Both the position numbers and the translations under genes were made by a program. From Palsa-883 sp035486355 (GTDB lineage: Bacteria > Pseudomonadota > Alphaproteobacteria > Acetobacterales > Acetobacteraceae), in contig DATHNE010000061.1 of the NCBI GenBank assembly GCA_035486355.1, positions 1 to 22,482 of the forward strand: 22,482 nt of DNA, in the 5' to 3' direction. Each line of letters opens with the position of its first letter. Position 1 is the stretch's first letter. Shown piece by piece: positions 22,404 through 22,482 of this stretch. Under the pieces are notes generated by a model. That model saw nothing but the letters and a program-made list of their open reading frames with translations. It ran no database searches and was not told where the DNA came from.

Positions 22404-22482
22404 GTGCATGGCAGACAATCGGCCGGCTTTGGCCGGCGAGGCTTGTTGACCCTGGGCGCCGCGGCGACGTTGCAAGCCTGCG
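22404..22482 (+). CDS. Probable Tat-exported lipoprotein, 3' end outside window
   Basis: Only 26 codons are visible. From GTG 22404 the frame encodes a twin-arginine signal (GFGRRGLLTLG), a short hydrophobic core (AAATL) and a lipobox-like LQAC, all within the expected distances. This fits a Tat substrate lipidated at the Cys. GAGG just upstream of the GTG could be a ribosome binding site. ATG 22408 and ATG 22391 lie in other frames and do not give a signal peptide. Function unknown because the mature protein lies beyond the edge. Confidence 0.45.
   Translation, partial: MHGRQSAGFGRRGLLTLGAAATLQAC

Overview
The base composition is uniformly high in G+C and the gene families point to an alphaproteobacterium, most likely of the Rhodospirillales/Acetobacteraceae type. 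This rests on the remains of the pyrC-plsY-dprA-topA-rnr housekeeping cluster known from that group, a branched-chain amino-acid type (HAAT) ABC operon, a GtrA/GT2 wall-polysaccharide cluster and GreB. No species can be named from the sequence alone.

Layout. 1-837: 3' part of a dihydroorotase-family gene (pyrC), cut by the window edge. 838-2808: a decayed insert holding a leucine-rich-repeat fragment, a vanadium-haloperoxidase/PAP2 gene broken by an amber codon, and an Ig-like fragment. 2809-6963: plsY, a wrecked dprA, and intact topA. 7045-10508: a small coiled-coil protein, a DHA2 MFS exporter, a PhyH-type dioxygenase and a minimal cation-efflux-like membrane protein. 10592-15340 (minus strand): a complete five-gene ABC importer operon (substrate-binding protein, LivH, LivM, LivG, LivF in order of transcription). 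15676-19250: RNase R lacking its N-terminal helix-turn-helix region, overlapping a secreted S41 (CtpA-like) protease. 19236-21702 (minus strand): a polysaccharide cluster made mostly of broken genes (GT2 remnant, GT2 with an ochre codon, sugar-phosphotransferase fragment) plus intact gtrA. 21776-22300: greB on the minus strand. 22404 to the edge: start of a probable Tat lipoprotein on the plus strand.

Two themes stand out. First, pseudogenes are dense: at least seven gene remains in 22 kb carry stops, frameshifts or deletions, and several are single-lesion breaks where both halves are still recognisable. The ancestral pyrC-plsY-dprA-topA-rnr cluster appears to have been opened twice, between pyrC and plsY and between topA and rnr; dprA has lost its Rossmann core and rnr its N-terminal domain. 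Second, two copies of a roughly 120-bp nested inverted repeat are present. One forms the C-terminus and stop codon of the cation-efflux-like gene in a convergent intergenic space. The other lies inside the ABC operon between the substrate-binding gene and the permease genes, where such elements are known in other systems to tune differential expression. No tRNA, rRNA, CRISPR array or intact insertion sequence was recognised. I do not see a convincing new multi-gene system; the repeat family and the decay pattern are the most informative observations.
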